A stretch of 64,000 bases of DNA from Salibacterium qingdaonense (lineage in GTDB: Bacteria; Bacillota; Bacilli; Bacillales; Marinococcaceae), in NCBI RefSeq assembly GCF_900114715.1, contig NZ_FOTY01000002.1:1-64000 (forward strand). The letters are read 5' to 3'. The translations under genes and the position numbers were made by a program. This document shows, in pieces, positions 14,600 to 23,471 of this stretch. Every line of letters begins with the position of its first letter. Position 1 is the stretch's first letter. The notes beneath the pieces were generated by a model, which searched no databases, had not been told where the DNA came from, and was given only the letters and a program-made list of their open reading frames with translations.

Positions 14600-15961
14600 A
14601 TGTTTAAAAGAGTATTGATCGCAAATCGTGGAGAGATAGCAGTGCGTATTATACGGGCATGCAGGGAGCTTGGAATTGAAACTGTAGCCGTCCATTCGGA
14701 TGCAGACCGCGAAGCTCTGCATGTTCTTATGGCCGATGAATCATACTGTATCGGGCCGAAGTCCTCTACGGAAAGCTATTTAAACAAAACCAATTTGATA
14801 GCCACAGCCCTGAAAACGGGGGCGGATGCAGTACATCCGGGATACGGCTTTTTGTCCGAGAACGCGGAATTCGCGGAGATTTGTGCCGACCACAACCTGA
14901 CGTTTATCGGGCCGTCAGCAGAAGCCATCAGTAAGATGGGAGCGAAAGCCGTTGCCAGGGAAACGATGAAGCATGCAGGTGTTCCAGTTGTTCCTGGAAC
15001 GGAAGGAATTATTGAAAATGAGCAGGAAGCCTTGAATACTGCAGAAGATATAGGCTATCCAGTCATAGTAAAAGCGACAGCCGGCGGCGGTGGAAAAGGC
15101 ATGCGGACAGCCGGTGATGCCGAGGGCCTGCAGCAGGCTGTCCAGATGGCCCAGCAGGAAGCGGCTACTTCGTTTGGCAACCCATCCGTATATATGGAGA
15201 AATTTGTTGAAGAACCAAGGCACGTTGAAATTCAAATCATGGCAGACAGGCACGGCAACGTTATTCATTTAGGTGAAAGAGACTGTACCATCCAGCGGAG
15301 ACACCAGAAGCTTGTCGAAGAAGCACCGTCTCCGGCCCTGGATGAAGAAACCCGCCAGGAGATGGGACGTGCTGCGGTGAATGCAGCCAAAGCCGTGGAT
15401 TACTGCGGTGCAGGTACGGTTGAATTTCTGCTGGATAAACATAATCAGTTTTATTTCATGGAAATGAACACACGGATTCAGGTGGAACATCCGGTGACAG
15501 AAGAAGTGACCGGGGTTGATCTTGTGAAAGAACAGATACTGGCAGCTTCAGGGCGCCCCCTCAGTTACCAACAGGAAGATATCAGAATCGAAGGATGGGC
15601 ACTTGAATGCAGAATAAACGCGGAAAATCCGAGCCGTAATTTTATGCCGTCGCCGGGAAGAATTGATACGTACCTGCCGCCGGGAGGCTTTGGAGTGAGA
15701 ATAGACAGTGCGGTGTATACAGGCTACACCATTACACCTCATTACGATTCCATGGTAGCAAAGCTGATTGTAAAAGGTGCCACCAGGGAAGAAGCTGTCA
15801 GCAGAATGAAGAGGGCTTTATCAGAATTTGTAGTCGAAGGTGTTTATACTACAATTCCTTTCCACGCGGCATTAATGGATCATGATGTGTTCCGTAAAGG
15901 GGACTTCACAACAGCCTTCCTTGAAGAACACCAGGTGATGGAATCATCCTCCGACGAATAG
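14600..15961 (+). CDS. accC: Biotin carboxylase subunit of an acyl-CoA carboxylase
   Basis: 453 residues, normal AccC length. The cytoplasmic enzyme carboxylates biotin on the carrier protein with ATP and bicarbonate. An N-terminal Rossmann part ([23 protein letters not shown]) is followed by the ATP-grasp domain with the glycine loop GGGGKGMR, catalytic [15 protein letters not shown] and a C-terminal [14 protein letters not shown] part. Its carrier, accB, lies two genes downstream with a TetR regulator between. The order accC-tetR-accB is unusual (accB-accC is normal). No carboxyltransferase is adjacent, so whether the substrate is acetyl-CoA or another acyl-CoA is open. Confidence 0.93.
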   Translation: MFKRVLIANRGEIAVRIIRACRELGIETVAVHSDADREALHVLMADESYCIGPKSSTESYLNKTNLIATALKTGADAVHPGYGFLSENAEFAEICADHNLTFIGPSAEAISKMGAKAVARETMKHAGVPVVPGTEGIIENEQEALNTAEDIGYPVIVKATAGGGGKGMRTAGDAEGLQQAVQMAQQEAATSFGNPSVYMEKFVEEPRHVEIQIMADRHGNVIHLGERDCTIQRRHQKLVEEAPSPALDEETRQEMGRAAVNAAKAVDYCGAGTVEFLLDKHNQFYFMEMNTRIQVEHPVTEEVTGVDLVKEQILAASGRPLSYQQEDIRIEGWALECRINAENPSRNFMPSPGRIDTYLPPGGFGVRIDSAVYTGYTITPHYDSMVAKLIVKGATREEAVSRMKRALSEFVVEGVYTTIPFHAALMDHDVFRKGDFTTAFLEEHQVMESSSDE

Positions 15962-15976
15962 AAAGCAGGTGATACG

Positions 15977-16609
15977 GTGCCGGTAACAACTACAAAACAA
16001 CGGATAACGGATGCGGCCCTTCAGTTGTTTGAAGAGTCCGGATTTCATGCGGTGACTGTCGATAAGATAGTACAGAAAAGCGGAACATCCAAAGGCGGTT
16101 TTTATCATAACTTTAAATCAAAAGATGAACTGCTTTATACTATCCATGAATCTTTTATCACGTATATCATCGAAAAAGCCTATCAGGCGCATACAAGCTG
16201 GAATACTCCAGCGGAGAAGTTATATGAGACGGTTCATTCGTTTGTGCGTATGTTTGAAGTATACCAGGCCCATGTGACGGTCTTTTATCAGGAGAGTCTG
16301 TATTTATCTCCAGTTTATTTTGACAGTATAAAAAAGAAACGGGATCGTTACAAAGACATGATGTTTTCTGTCGTTGAAGATGGAAAAAACCAGGGGGATT
16401 TCCGACAGGAACTTCCCGTACCTATTACCTCTATGGCGATATTTGGTATGATAAACTGGACATATAAATGGTATAAATCCGATGGGGCGTATTCGGTACG
16501 GGAAATAGCTGATATTTATGCGGATTTAATTATGCAGGCGGTATTGACTGAAAAAGCCCGGAATAAACCGGAATACCAGCGCTTTTTTCTGGGGCATAAA
16601 GTAGGTTGA
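15977..16609 (+). CDS. TetR/AcrR-family regulator within the acc operon
   Basis: 210 residues. The N-terminal helix-turn-helix (10-55) has the family pattern TVDKIVQKSGTSKGGFYHNF-KSKDELLY. The C-terminal ligand domain includes FGMINWTYKWYKSDG, seen in TetR regulators of fatty acid degradation and acyl-CoA metabolism. The start is GTG with AGGTGAT upstream, 16 bp after accC and 37 bp before accB, so it is transcribed with them. It probably represses its own operon through the dyad at 14545-14562. The ligand (acyl-CoA is a fair guess) is not shown by sequence. Confidence 0.85.
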   Translation: MPVTTTKQRITDAALQLFEESGFHAVTVDKIVQKSGTSKGGFYHNFKSKDELLYTIHESFITYIIEKAYQAHTSWNTPAEKLYETVHSFVRMFEVYQAHVTVFYQESLYLSPVYFDSIKKKRDRYKDMMFSVVEDGKNQGDFRQELPVPITSMAIFGMINWTYKWYKSDGAYSVREIADIYADLIMQAVLTEKARNKPEYQRFFLGHKVG

Positions 16610-16645
16610 AAAATTTTATGAAATAGAGGACAAGGAGTGTAGTAA

Positions 16646-17125
16646 ATGTTTACGATGGATGAAATTAAAGAGTTAATCCGGGCGGTGGATGAATCTTCTG
16701 TCGGCGAATTAAAAATTCAGGGAGAAACACAGGAAAAAATCACAATTAAAAAAGAAGGTGCTTCCGGCGCGGCCGTCCAGCCTGCACCTTCGGTACAGCC
16801 GGTACAACCGGTGCAGCAGGCAGCACCGGCCCCTGCTGTGGAACCTGAAGATAAAGACCACGGTGCCCCGCAGAAAAATGATAATTTGAAAGAGATTGTA
16901 TCTCCTATGGTCGGCACGTTTTACCGTGCTCCTTCTCCCGAAGCAAGCATATATGTCAAAGAAGGAGACCAGGTCAAGGAAGATAGTGTTGTTTGTATCG
17001 TTGAGGCTATGAAGCTGATGAACGAACTTGAAGCGGAAATGTCCGGAGAAATTGTTGAAGTTCTAGTGGATGACGGAGAACTGGTGGAATACGGTCAGCC
17101 GTTGTTCCTTGTAGATCCAAAGTAA
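16646..17125 (+). CDS. accB: Biotin carboxyl carrier protein
   Basis: 159 residues. Carries the biotin between carboxylase and carboxyltransferase. An N-terminal helical part ([14 protein letters not shown]) is joined by a flexible Pro/Ala/Gln-rich linker (about 42-70, with [14 protein letters not shown]) to a biotinyl domain. The domain holds EAMKLMNE, with K123 the biotinylation site. The ATG has AAGGAG upstream. A strong terminator follows, closing the accC-tetR-accB unit. This is possibly a second AccBC pair in the genome, because its surroundings differ from the usual spoIIIA/folD locus of Bacillus. Confidence 0.93.
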   Translation: MFTMDEIKELIRAVDESSVGELKIQGETQEKITIKKEGASGAAVQPAPSVQPVQPVQQAAPAPAVEPEDKDHGAPQKNDNLKEIVSPMVGTFYRAPSPEASIYVKEGDQVKEDSVVCIVEAMKLMNELEAEMSGEIVEVLVDDGELVEYGQPLFLVDPK

Positions 17126-17154
17126 AGCATATAACAGGGGAAGCCCTGGAGCAG

Positions 17155-17186
17155 AAAAGAGACGGTTCCGTTTTTCCGTCTCTTTT
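17155..17186 (+). terminator. Terminator of the acc operon
   Basis: AAAAGAGACGG pairs with CCGTCTCTTTT around a T-rich loop, followed by further T residues. Confidence 0.85.
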
Positions 17187-17212
17187 CGTCATCATAAAAG
17201 GGGGAAGCGGCA

Positions 17213-17803
17213 ATGAAGCGAGTACTGATCTGGTTTATGCACCCGGATCGAAACAGTTTTAATGGGACTGTACTGAAGACGCTGCAGCAGAGGTTGGAGC
17301 TGTGGGGTGTACAGACTCAGGTGCGCTGGATTCCGGAAATGGATATCTCCTTTCAGCTGACGAAAAACGAGTATCATGAATCCCTGAGCGGGAGATACCC
17401 GGAAGAGATACAATATGAACACTCCTGGATCAACTGGGCGGATGCTGTCCTTTTAATATTCCCCCTATGGTGGGGCGGTTTCCCTGCAGCAGGCAAAGGT
17501 TTTATGGACCGCGTGCTCTCTTATGGGTTTGCCTACACTATGGAGGGAGAAACCCCGGTGCCTAAAATGGAAGGGAAAAAGGTCGGGGCAGTATATACTA
17601 CCGGTGCGCCGAAGGAAGATTTTTGTTCATCGCGGGAACGTCTTGAAGCACTGTGGGATGAACAGATTTTTGCTTTCTGCGGCTTTGAGACCCTCCCCTT
17701 TCTACACCTTGGCAATGTTGTCCAGACCGATGAAGCCGGGCGCGACAAACGTCTTGGAAACGTAGAGAAGTATGCAGAAGAGCTTATTTCCACTACACCG
17801 TAA
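17213..17803 (+). CDS. Flavodoxin-fold NAD(P)H quinone oxidoreductase
   Basis: 196 residues. The fold is that of the NQO1/MdaB/KefF family, which reduces quinones with NAD(P)H through FMN or FAD. The conserved FPLWWGGFPAAGKGFMDRV (about 80-98) is the isoalloxazine-binding stretch, followed by GFAY and a TTGAP turn. Cytoplasmic. The ATG has AAAAGGGGG upstream and lies just behind the acc terminator, so it is expressed separately. A role in quinone or electrophile detoxification is inferred from the family. Confidence 0.82.
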   Translation: MKRVLIWFMHPDRNSFNGTVLKTLQQRLELWGVQTQVRWIPEMDISFQLTKNEYHESLSGRYPEEIQYEHSWINWADAVLLIFPLWWGGFPAAGKGFMDRVLSYGFAYTMEGETPVPKMEGKKVGAVYTTGAPKEDFCSSRERLEALWDEQIFAFCGFETLPFLHLGNVVQTDEAGRDKRLGNVEKYAEELISTTP

Positions 17804-17897
17804 ATCTTCCGTTTTGAGGGTGCGGCGAAAGAAGTGATATGATAGATAACTGGATACGCTGTACGTTTTTATTGATTGAAAAAAGGATGAGATACAG

Positions 17898-18467
17898 ATG
17901 ATTTGGATGTTGGATACCTGGCTTTTTTACCTGCTGTTGTCCGTGCTGCTTCTTGGCATCACTTTTTCAGTGGGAATTGTACTGCACCGGTTGATTCAGA
18001 AGAAAGAAAAAAAGACGAAGATGATAGAACGCGCAGCTGCGGTCATTCTTGCTGCTGTGATGGCAGCTTTATATTTATACGCTTCCGAGTGGTTCACAGA
18101 CAGAGCGGCTATGGGTGAACGTGTAGTAACAACTGATGGTATACAGGAAACACAGAGGGAACAAAGCGTGGTCATCCCCTTTGGATCGTATGCCGTTGTG
18201 GAGCGTCTTTACGATTTCGGCTATACACGGGACGAAGAACGCAGCGGCGAAACCATTCGTTATACATTCACCATTACTGATGCAGAAGTATTTCTCAAAG
18301 AGTATGAAAATTATATAGAAGGAAACGGTGTTTTCATCAATCGCGGGCGGATTGCTTTTGAGCAGCTTTATGAAGAAGAATGGCGGCCGCAACTGCCGCC
18401 TCGTTCGGAAGACAGCAGCACCGCTTTCCGCGGCGTAAAGGTAGAGCAAAGTGTGATTTCCCCTTAA
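17898..18467 (+). CDS. Unknown two-helix membrane protein
   Basis: 189 residues, not recognised. Two membrane helices (about 5-30 and 45-65) are joined by a short lysine-rich loop (QKKEKKTKM), which should face the cytoplasm. The C-terminal 120 residues should then lie outside. They include VVERLYDFGYTRDEERSGETIRYTFTITD-like beta-rich sequence. The ATG has AAGGATGAG upstream and a terminator follows. No neighbouring function explains it. Confidence 0.65.
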   Translation: MIWMLDTWLFYLLLSVLLLGITFSVGIVLHRLIQKKEKKTKMIERAAAVILAAVMAALYLYASEWFTDRAAMGERVVTTDGIQETQREQSVVIPFGSYAVVERLYDFGYTRDEERSGETIRYTFTITDAEVFLKEYENYIEGNGVFINRGRIAFEQLYEEEWRPQLPPRSEDSSTAFRGVKVEQSVISP

Positions 18468-18488
18468 CTTCTACTGAACGCTCGTTCC

Positions 18489-18520
18489 TTCCTCCTGCGG
18501 CAATAAGCGGGAGGATTTTT
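18489..18520 (+). terminator. Terminator after the unknown membrane gene
   Basis: TCCTCCTGC pairs with GCGGGAGGA around GGCAATAA, followed by TTTTT. Confidence 0.8.
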
Positions 18521-18603
18521 AAATATATCGGAGCCTTCCCTGCTTTGATGATAAGGTCTTTGCATTAACGCTTTACTGTAGAAAAATTTCATATTTACAA
18601 GAA

Positions 18604-18631
18604 TTGATCCATCTTATAAGATAAGTATAAC
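18604..18631 (+). promoter_or_regulatory. Candidate promoter of the ABC transporter operon
   Basis: -35 TTGATC (18604-18609) and -10 TATAAC (18626-18631), 16 bp apart, about 40 bp before the substrate-binding protein gene. No T-box or other known riboswitch consensus was seen in the leader. Confidence 0.45.
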
Positions 18632-18670
18632 TATAAGAAAAGCATACATATAAGAGGGGGAAAAGTACAG

Positions 18671-19690
18671 ATGGTGATTCGTCATTGGGGAAAAGTATTA
18701 TTGACAGGTCTGCTGTCCACTTCCGTATTGGCTGCCTGCGGGCAGGATGAAGGAAGTTCAGAAAATTCGGGGGAAGCAGAATCATCACAGGAAGAAGTTG
18801 TTCAGGTGGGAGCGACACAGATTGTGGAGCATCCTTCACTGGATGCAGCGTATAAAGGATTCAAACAGGGGCTTGAAGACAATGGCTATACAGAAGGCGA
18901 AAATATTGAATATGATATGCAGAATGCGCAGGACGATATGAGTAATGCTCAAACAATTGCCAATAATTTTATTTCAAGCGGAGTGGACCTTATTTTCGCC
19001 AATTCCACGCCGAGTGCGCAATCGGCTAAACAGGCCAGTTCTGAAACTCCTATCGTCTTCACTTCGGTAACAGATGCTGCAGAAGCTGGTCTCATAGAAA
19101 GCCCGGAATCCCCGGGAGAAATAATTACCGGGGTGATGGATCTTCACCCGGAAATGATTAACAAGACTGTGGATTTCATATCTGAAAACTTTCCACAAGC
19201 CAGTGTCGGCATGGTGTACAACGCCGGGGAACAGAATTCGGTGACGCAGGTGGAAGAAGTGAAGACCGCTATGGAAGGTACGGGGCTTGAAGCCGTAACA
19301 CGCAGTGTTTCCTCCTCTGCAGAAGTACAGCAGGCAGCGCAGTCTCTTGCAGGTGAGGCTGATGTCATGTATATTGTGACCGATAACACGGTCGTTTCGG
19401 CGCTGGAATCTGTAGTGGGAGTTGCAAATGAGCAGGATATCCCTGTGGTGGTAAGTGAACCGGATTCCCTGGAACGCGGCGGTCTTGTCACCTACGGTAT
19501 TGATTACGAGCAGATTGGGCACCGCGCGGGAGAAATGGCGGCCCGCATTCTGGACGGAGAAGCGTCCCCTTCTGATATTCCGGCGGAGTATCCCAAGGAA
19601 ATGCAGCTGATGATCAACCGGGACGCGGCTTCGGAACAGGGAGTAGAGATAAAGGAAGCATGGAAAGAAGAAGCAGAATTTATTAATTAA
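18671..19690 (+). CDS. ABC transporter substrate-binding lipoprotein (TrpX-like)
   Basis: 339 residues. A signal peptide ends in the lipobox LAAC (cysteine at about residue 23), then an acidic Ser/Glu-rich linker. The binding domain is of the ABC_sub_bind class (GATQIVEHPSLDAAYKGF, NFISSGVDLIFANSTPSAQSA, GIDYEQIGHRAGEMAA). The class includes streptococcal TrpX, a tryptophan-uptake protein, and relatives with other ligands. It is anchored outside the membrane and feeds the permease and ATPase downstream. A terminator-like hairpin between it and the permease gene should give more binding protein than membrane parts. Confidence 0.85.
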   Translation: MVIRHWGKVLLTGLLSTSVLAACGQDEGSSENSGEAESSQEEVVQVGATQIVEHPSLDAAYKGFKQGLEDNGYTEGENIEYDMQNAQDDMSNAQTIANNFISSGVDLIFANSTPSAQSAKQASSETPIVFTSVTDAAEAGLIESPESPGEIITGVMDLHPEMINKTVDFISENFPQASVGMVYNAGEQNSVTQVEEVKTAMEGTGLEAVTRSVSSSAEVQQAAQSLAGEADVMYIVTDNTVVSALESVVGVANEQDIPVVVSEPDSLERGGLVTYGIDYEQIGHRAGEMAARILDGEASPSDIPAEYPKEMQLMINRDAASEQGVEIKEAWKEEAEFIN

Positions 19691-19701
19691 TGATAAATCT
19701 G

Positions 19702-19740
19702 GTCCGGTCTGTGTTTACAAAGTAACGGACCGGACATTTT
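19702..19740 (+). terminator. Intra-operon attenuating hairpin
   Basis: GTCCGGTC pairs with GACCGGAC around a 16-nt loop, followed by ATTTTC. The T-run is weak, which fits partial read-through from the binding-protein gene into the permease and ATPase genes. Confidence 0.65.
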
Positions 19741-19843
19741 CATGTATAATAAGAAATGAAGTATCAGAGTGTTCCGAGTACCGCGTTTCCCGCGGGCAAT
19801 CTGAATTTTCTGGTGACCAAAGGAAAGGAGGGCGCATGCAGAT

Positions 19844-20845
19844 ATGTCGACCGCATTGTTCGGTTCTGTAGAAACCGGAATCATTTACGCATTAATGGCG
19901 CTTGGTGTTTACATATCGTTCCGGGTACTTGATTTTCCTGATCTCACAGTAGATGGAAGTTTTGTAACGGGATCTGCTATCGCCGCGGTGCTTATCACGA
20001 GCGGGCAGTCCCCGATTATTGCAACAGCAGCCGGGACGGCAGGGGGGTTTCTGGCGGGGTGCATTACCGGAATTCTCCATACGAAAGGAAAAATTAATCC
20101 TCTGTTATCAGGGATCTTAATGATGATTGCTTTATACTCCATCAATTTACGCATTATGGGGGGGCAGTCTAATGTGCCGCTCTTAAATGAACAAACAATA
20201 TTCACTATGATAACAGAATTCTGGACAAGTCTTGGCATCAGTCAGCCGGTTAACCAGTCTCTGGCCGGAATTGGCATTATGGATCCTGCCATTATTTTCA
20301 CGGCTTTGATACTGACATTCATCGTGAAGTTTATCACCGATTATTTTCTTAAAACAGAAGTCGGCATGGCCCTGCGCGCCACCGGTGACAATAAGTCTAT
20401 GATTCGCAGCTTTTCCGCCAATACGGATGGACTGATTATCCTCGGTATCGGTCTTTCCAATGCACTGGTCGCTTTATCTGGTGCCCTTGTTGCACAGCAG
20501 GGAGGCTTTGCTGATGCCGGTATGGGAGTCGGCATGATCATTATCGGACTGGCGTCTGTTATTATCGGGGAAGCTTTGTTTGGAACGAAGTCCATAGCAC
20601 GTACTACTTTCGCCGTCATTATCGGTGCTGTTATATACCGCATTGTTGTAACCATGGCTCTTTTGGCTGATTTTCTTGAGACAGGCGACATGAAACTCAT
20701 TACAGCGGTGATTGTTATCGGCGCGCTGATCACACCTAAGCTTATTGAATCACGCAGGGAAAAGAAAAGGCGGCTCCGGAAGAAAGCAGAGCTTTCCAGA
20801 GCAGCACCGGCGGAAGAAAGGAGCGGGCAGAATGCTTCGACTTGA
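19844..20845 (+). CDS. ABC transporter permease (TrpY-like, BPD_transp_2 family)
   Basis: 333 residues with about 8-9 membrane helices. The start (SVETGIIYALMALGVYISFRVLDFPDLTVDGSF) and MALRATGDNKSMIRSFSANT, the cytoplasmic loop that contacts the ATPase, are typical of the branched-chain amino acid type permeases of the TrpXYZ class. It ends in a basic tail (RREKKRRLRKKAE), consistent with a cytoplasmic C-terminus. Its end overlaps the ATPase start by 14 bp. It pairs with the binding protein upstream. Substrate unproven. Confidence 0.85.
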   Translation: MSTALFGSVETGIIYALMALGVYISFRVLDFPDLTVDGSFVTGSAIAAVLITSGQSPIIATAAGTAGGFLAGCITGILHTKGKINPLLSGILMMIALYSINLRIMGGQSNVPLLNEQTIFTMITEFWTSLGISQPVNQSLAGIGIMDPAIIFTALILTFIVKFITDYFLKTEVGMALRATGDNKSMIRSFSANTDGLIILGIGLSNALVALSGALVAQQGGFADAGMGVGMIIIGLASVIIGEALFGTKSIARTTFAVIIGAVIYRIVVTMALLADFLETGDMKLITAVIVIGALITPKLIESRREKKRRLRKKAELSRAAPAEERSGQNAST

Positions 20846-21626
20846 ACAGGTATCCCTGACATTTAACGAAGGAACGATGGATGAGAAAAAAGCCCTTCAA
20901 AACGCCAATATTGAACTGAAAAGCGGTGAATTTCTGACAGTTATCGGCAGTAACGGGGCAGGGAAATCAACGCTGATGAATGTGATTTCCGGGTCGGTCA
21001 TTCCAGATACAGGAAACATTTTCATTAATGGACAGGCTGTTACTCCTATGCAGGAATATAAGCGGTCACAGATGATCGGCCGGGTTTTTCAAAACCCATC
21101 GGCCGGAACCGCTCCTTCCATGACGATTGAAGAAAATTTATCTATGGCATGGTCCCGCAACAAAAAACGCACCTTGAAGCCGGGTGTTAATAAAAAGAAA
21201 AAAGAAGTATTCCAGGAACATTTGAAAACATTGAATCTGGGACTGGAAGACCGCATGACGGCACAGGTGGGACTTCTTTCCGGCGGAGAACGCCAGGCAT
21301 TATCGTTGTTAATGGCAACATTTACAGAACCTGACATATTAATGCTGGATGAACATACCGCCGCGCTCGATCCCTCGCGAGCGGAGCTGATTACCGGCAT
21401 TACCGCAGATGTAGTGGAGAAGTTCCAGCTTACGACACTTATGGTAACACATAACATGCAGCAGGCTCTGGATCTTGGAACACGCCTGATTATGATGGAT
21501 CAGGGCCAGATTATTCTGGATGTGGCAGGAGAGGAGAAACAGAATCTGACTGTCGAAAAGCTGCTCGAAGAATTTCAACGTCTCCGTGGTGAAAAAATGG
21601 CGAATGATAAAGCAGTGCTGGGCTGA
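20832..21626 (+). CDS. ABC transporter ATP-binding protein (TrpZ-like)
   Basis: 264 residues. Walker A is GSNGAGKST (39-47), the signature is LSGGERQALSLLMA and Walker B is ILMLDEHTAALDP, followed by the switch histidine in MVTHNMQQAL. All are intact. The start at 20832 has AAAGGAG upstream and gives a normal N-terminus; a longer in-frame start lies within the permease gene. It energises the transporter from the cytoplasm. The FAH-family gene begins 30 bp after it and is probably in the same operon. Confidence 0.9.
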   Translation: MLRLEQVSLTFNEGTMDEKKALQNANIELKSGEFLTVIGSNGAGKSTLMNVISGSVIPDTGNIFINGQAVTPMQEYKRSQMIGRVFQNPSAGTAPSMTIEENLSMAWSRNKKRTLKPGVNKKKKEVFQEHLKTLNLGLEDRMTAQVGLLSGGERQALSLLMATFTEPDILMLDEHTAALDPSRAELITGITADVVEKFQLTTLMVTHNMQQALDLGTRLIMMDQGQIILDVAGEEKQNLTVEKLLEEFQRLRGEKMANDKAVLG

Positions 21627-21656
21627 TAAGACACATTCGAAACAGGAGGAGAATAT

Positions 21657-22562
21657 ATGAAAACAGCTACCGTTAAGATAAAAGAAAAAGAGACCCCGGC
21701 TGTCATAACAGAAGATGAACAAGTAGTGGATATAACGGCTGCTGCTATGAAAAACGGTTCGGCTTATCAGGTTCCGGCCTCCATGATTCAGGCAGCCGCA
21801 GACGGAGAAAAGTTTTGGAAAGAAGCAAAGAACCTCGCAGAATGGGTTCTCGATAACAACCACAGCGACTGTGTTTATCCGCTCGAAGATGTCATTTTGT
21901 GCGCACCGGTCCCTGTCCCTCAAAAAAACATCATGTGTGCCGGCAAGAATTATAAAGACCATGCTGTAGAAATGGGAAGTGAAGCGGACATACCGGATGA
22001 TCCAATAATATTTACTAAAGCACCCACCACTGTCATAGGACCTGGAGAGGGAATAGACACGCATCCAGTTGTCACAAATGAAGTGGACTATGAAGGAGAA
22101 ATAGCAGTCATCATTGGAAAAGGTGGAACAGGCATCCCCAAGGAGCAGGCTGCTGACCATATTTTCGGGTATACACTCGTCAATGATGTGACCGCAAGAG
22201 ATCTCCAGCATAAACACAGTCAGTTTTTTCTCAGTAAAAGTATGGACACCTTCTGTCCTATGGGTCCATGGATTGTGGAGCCGGCAGAACTGGAGAGAAA
22301 AGATACGTTTCTGGAAACATATGTTAACGGAGAGCGCTGGCAGCGGGCAGCGATGTCCCAAATGATTTTTTCGGTTACCGACCTTATTGCAATTATTTCC
22401 CGGGCAATGACGCTTCAGCCGGGTGATATTATTGCCACCGGCACGCCTGCTGGAGTCGGAAAAGCATTTGATCCGCCTCGTCTTCTTCAGCCTGGAGATG
22501 AAGTGGTGGTCACTGCCCAAGGATTGGGACGGCTGACAAACCGGGTGAAACCATCATTATGA
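21657..22562 (+). CDS. Fumarylacetoacetate hydrolase family protein
   Basis: 301 residues. The N-terminal domain is short, and the FAH catalytic domain (about 80-301) carries the metal site residues: the ExE pair in DYEGEIAV and the aspartate in VNDVTARD. CAGKNYKDHAVEMG and TGTPAGVG are also conserved. Family members are hydrolases, decarboxylases or isomerases of beta-keto acids, including YisK and oxaloacetate decarboxylases. The exact reaction cannot be read from sequence. The ATG has CAGGAGGAG upstream, 30 bp after the ABC ATPase, so transport and breakdown of one compound is possible. Its end overlaps the convergent lipoprotein gene by 6 bp. Confidence 0.85.
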   Translation: MKTATVKIKEKETPAVITEDEQVVDITAAAMKNGSAYQVPASMIQAAADGEKFWKEAKNLAEWVLDNNHSDCVYPLEDVILCAPVPVPQKNIMCAGKNYKDHAVEMGSEADIPDDPIIFTKAPTTVIGPGEGIDTHPVVTNEVDYEGEIAVIIGKGGTGIPKEQAADHIFGYTLVNDVTARDLQHKHSQFFLSKSMDTFCPMGPWIVEPAELERKDTFLETYVNGERWQRAAMSQMIFSVTDLIAIISRAMTLQPGDIIATGTPAGVGKAFDPPRLLQPGDEVVVTAQGLGRLTNRVKPSL

Positions 22563-23294
22563 TACAGGGAGAACGAAAGGGAGCTCCCATTCCAACGGTT
22601 CCGTTCTGGACCGACCTGCCGTGATGGAGAATCGGTCCGCCGGTTGAAAGGCGAACTCCAAAGACCCTTCGTACGTTCCATTATTGTTCACGACAGTGTT
22701 TGTGAAAGCCGGGTAAATTTTTTCTCCTTCTACGTTCATGGACCAATCCAGTTTTCCGTCGGATATATGATCTTCAGCCTGAAAGTTCAACGTTTTCCCG
22801 TTTCTTTCCATGTTTGTTATTGTCAGTTCTTCTCTCGTAAGAGGAAAAGAATCAGCAGTGACATTTTGAAAGAGTACTTCCTCTGCATTGTTATCAATGA
22901 CCATGAGAAGCGGGGCTGTGAGATGACGGCTCTCTTCATGAAGGGGACCGGAAAATGACTGTTCAACCTTCACGATATGGCTTTGCTGCTGTTTTTGGCT
23001 GTAATGCGGGTCTCCGGTCGTCTGGTAGCTGTTTCCCTGATCATCTGACAACCGCTCGGGAAAACGTAACGTCACATCGGAAGAATCGATTTGTCTTGTT
23101 TCATCTTCTGCAGCAATCGAAAAAGAGAGGGAAAAGTTCGAGCCGTCGTTTTCGGTTCGAATTGTACTTTCATATGCTACGGTGTACAATTCATTGGAAA
23201 ACGTTGACACCTCTTCGGTAGATGAGGTGTCAGCATTGCTGCAGGCTTCAAGAAGTATAACAGCGGGAAGAAAAACGGCCAGAAACCGCTTCAT
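22557..23294 (-). CDS. Putative lipoprotein of unknown function
   Basis: 245 residues. A signal peptide ends in LLEAC, with the lipid-bearing cysteine at residue 18, followed by a Ser/Thr/Glu-rich tether. The remainder is beta-rich with no cysteine and no motif I recognise (TSNELYTVAYEST..., LTITNMERNGKTLNF...). It resembles secreted immunoglobulin-like or DUF4352-like folds in composition only. It would be anchored on the outer face of the membrane. It is convergent with the FAH gene and follows kamA, separated from it by a terminator. Confidence 0.65.
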   Translation of the reverse strand: MKRFLAVFLPAVILLEACSNADTSSTEEVSTFSNELYTVAYESTIRTENDGSNFSLSFSIAAEDETRQIDSSDVTLRFPERLSDDQGNSYQTTGDPHYSQKQQQSHIVKVEQSFSGPLHEESRHLTAPLLMVIDNNAEEVLFQNVTADSFPLTREELTITNMERNGKTLNFQAEDHISDGKLDWSMNVEGEKIYPAFTNTVVNNNGTYEGSLEFAFQPADRFSITAGRSRTEPLEWELPFVLPVS

Positions 23295-23406
23295 AACGTA
23301 ACACCCTTTTATTTATAATATGACAGGGACAGTTTAACATATTTACGCGGTTTTCGGGATGCAGCAGCAGACGGACCTGATGGTATAATAGGCTATAAAC
23401 AATACA

Positions 23407-23449
23407 AAACGCTTCCGGTTATCCAAAAAAGGGCAGCCGGAAGCGTTTC
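23407..23449 (-). terminator. Terminator of the kamA-family gene
   Basis: AAACGCTTCCGG pairs with CCGGAAGCGTTT around a loop of about 19 nt. On the minus strand the hairpin ends the radical SAM gene transcript, though the following T-run is short. Confidence 0.7.
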
Positions 23450-23471
23450 TTCAGAAATCTAATAAAATGTT

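Noticed and set aside
18521-18670. Possible T-box or amino acid riboswitch before the TrpX-like transporter
   Set aside because: No T-box consensus (AGGGTGGNACCGCG) or other known aptamer pattern was found. Only a promoter is visible.
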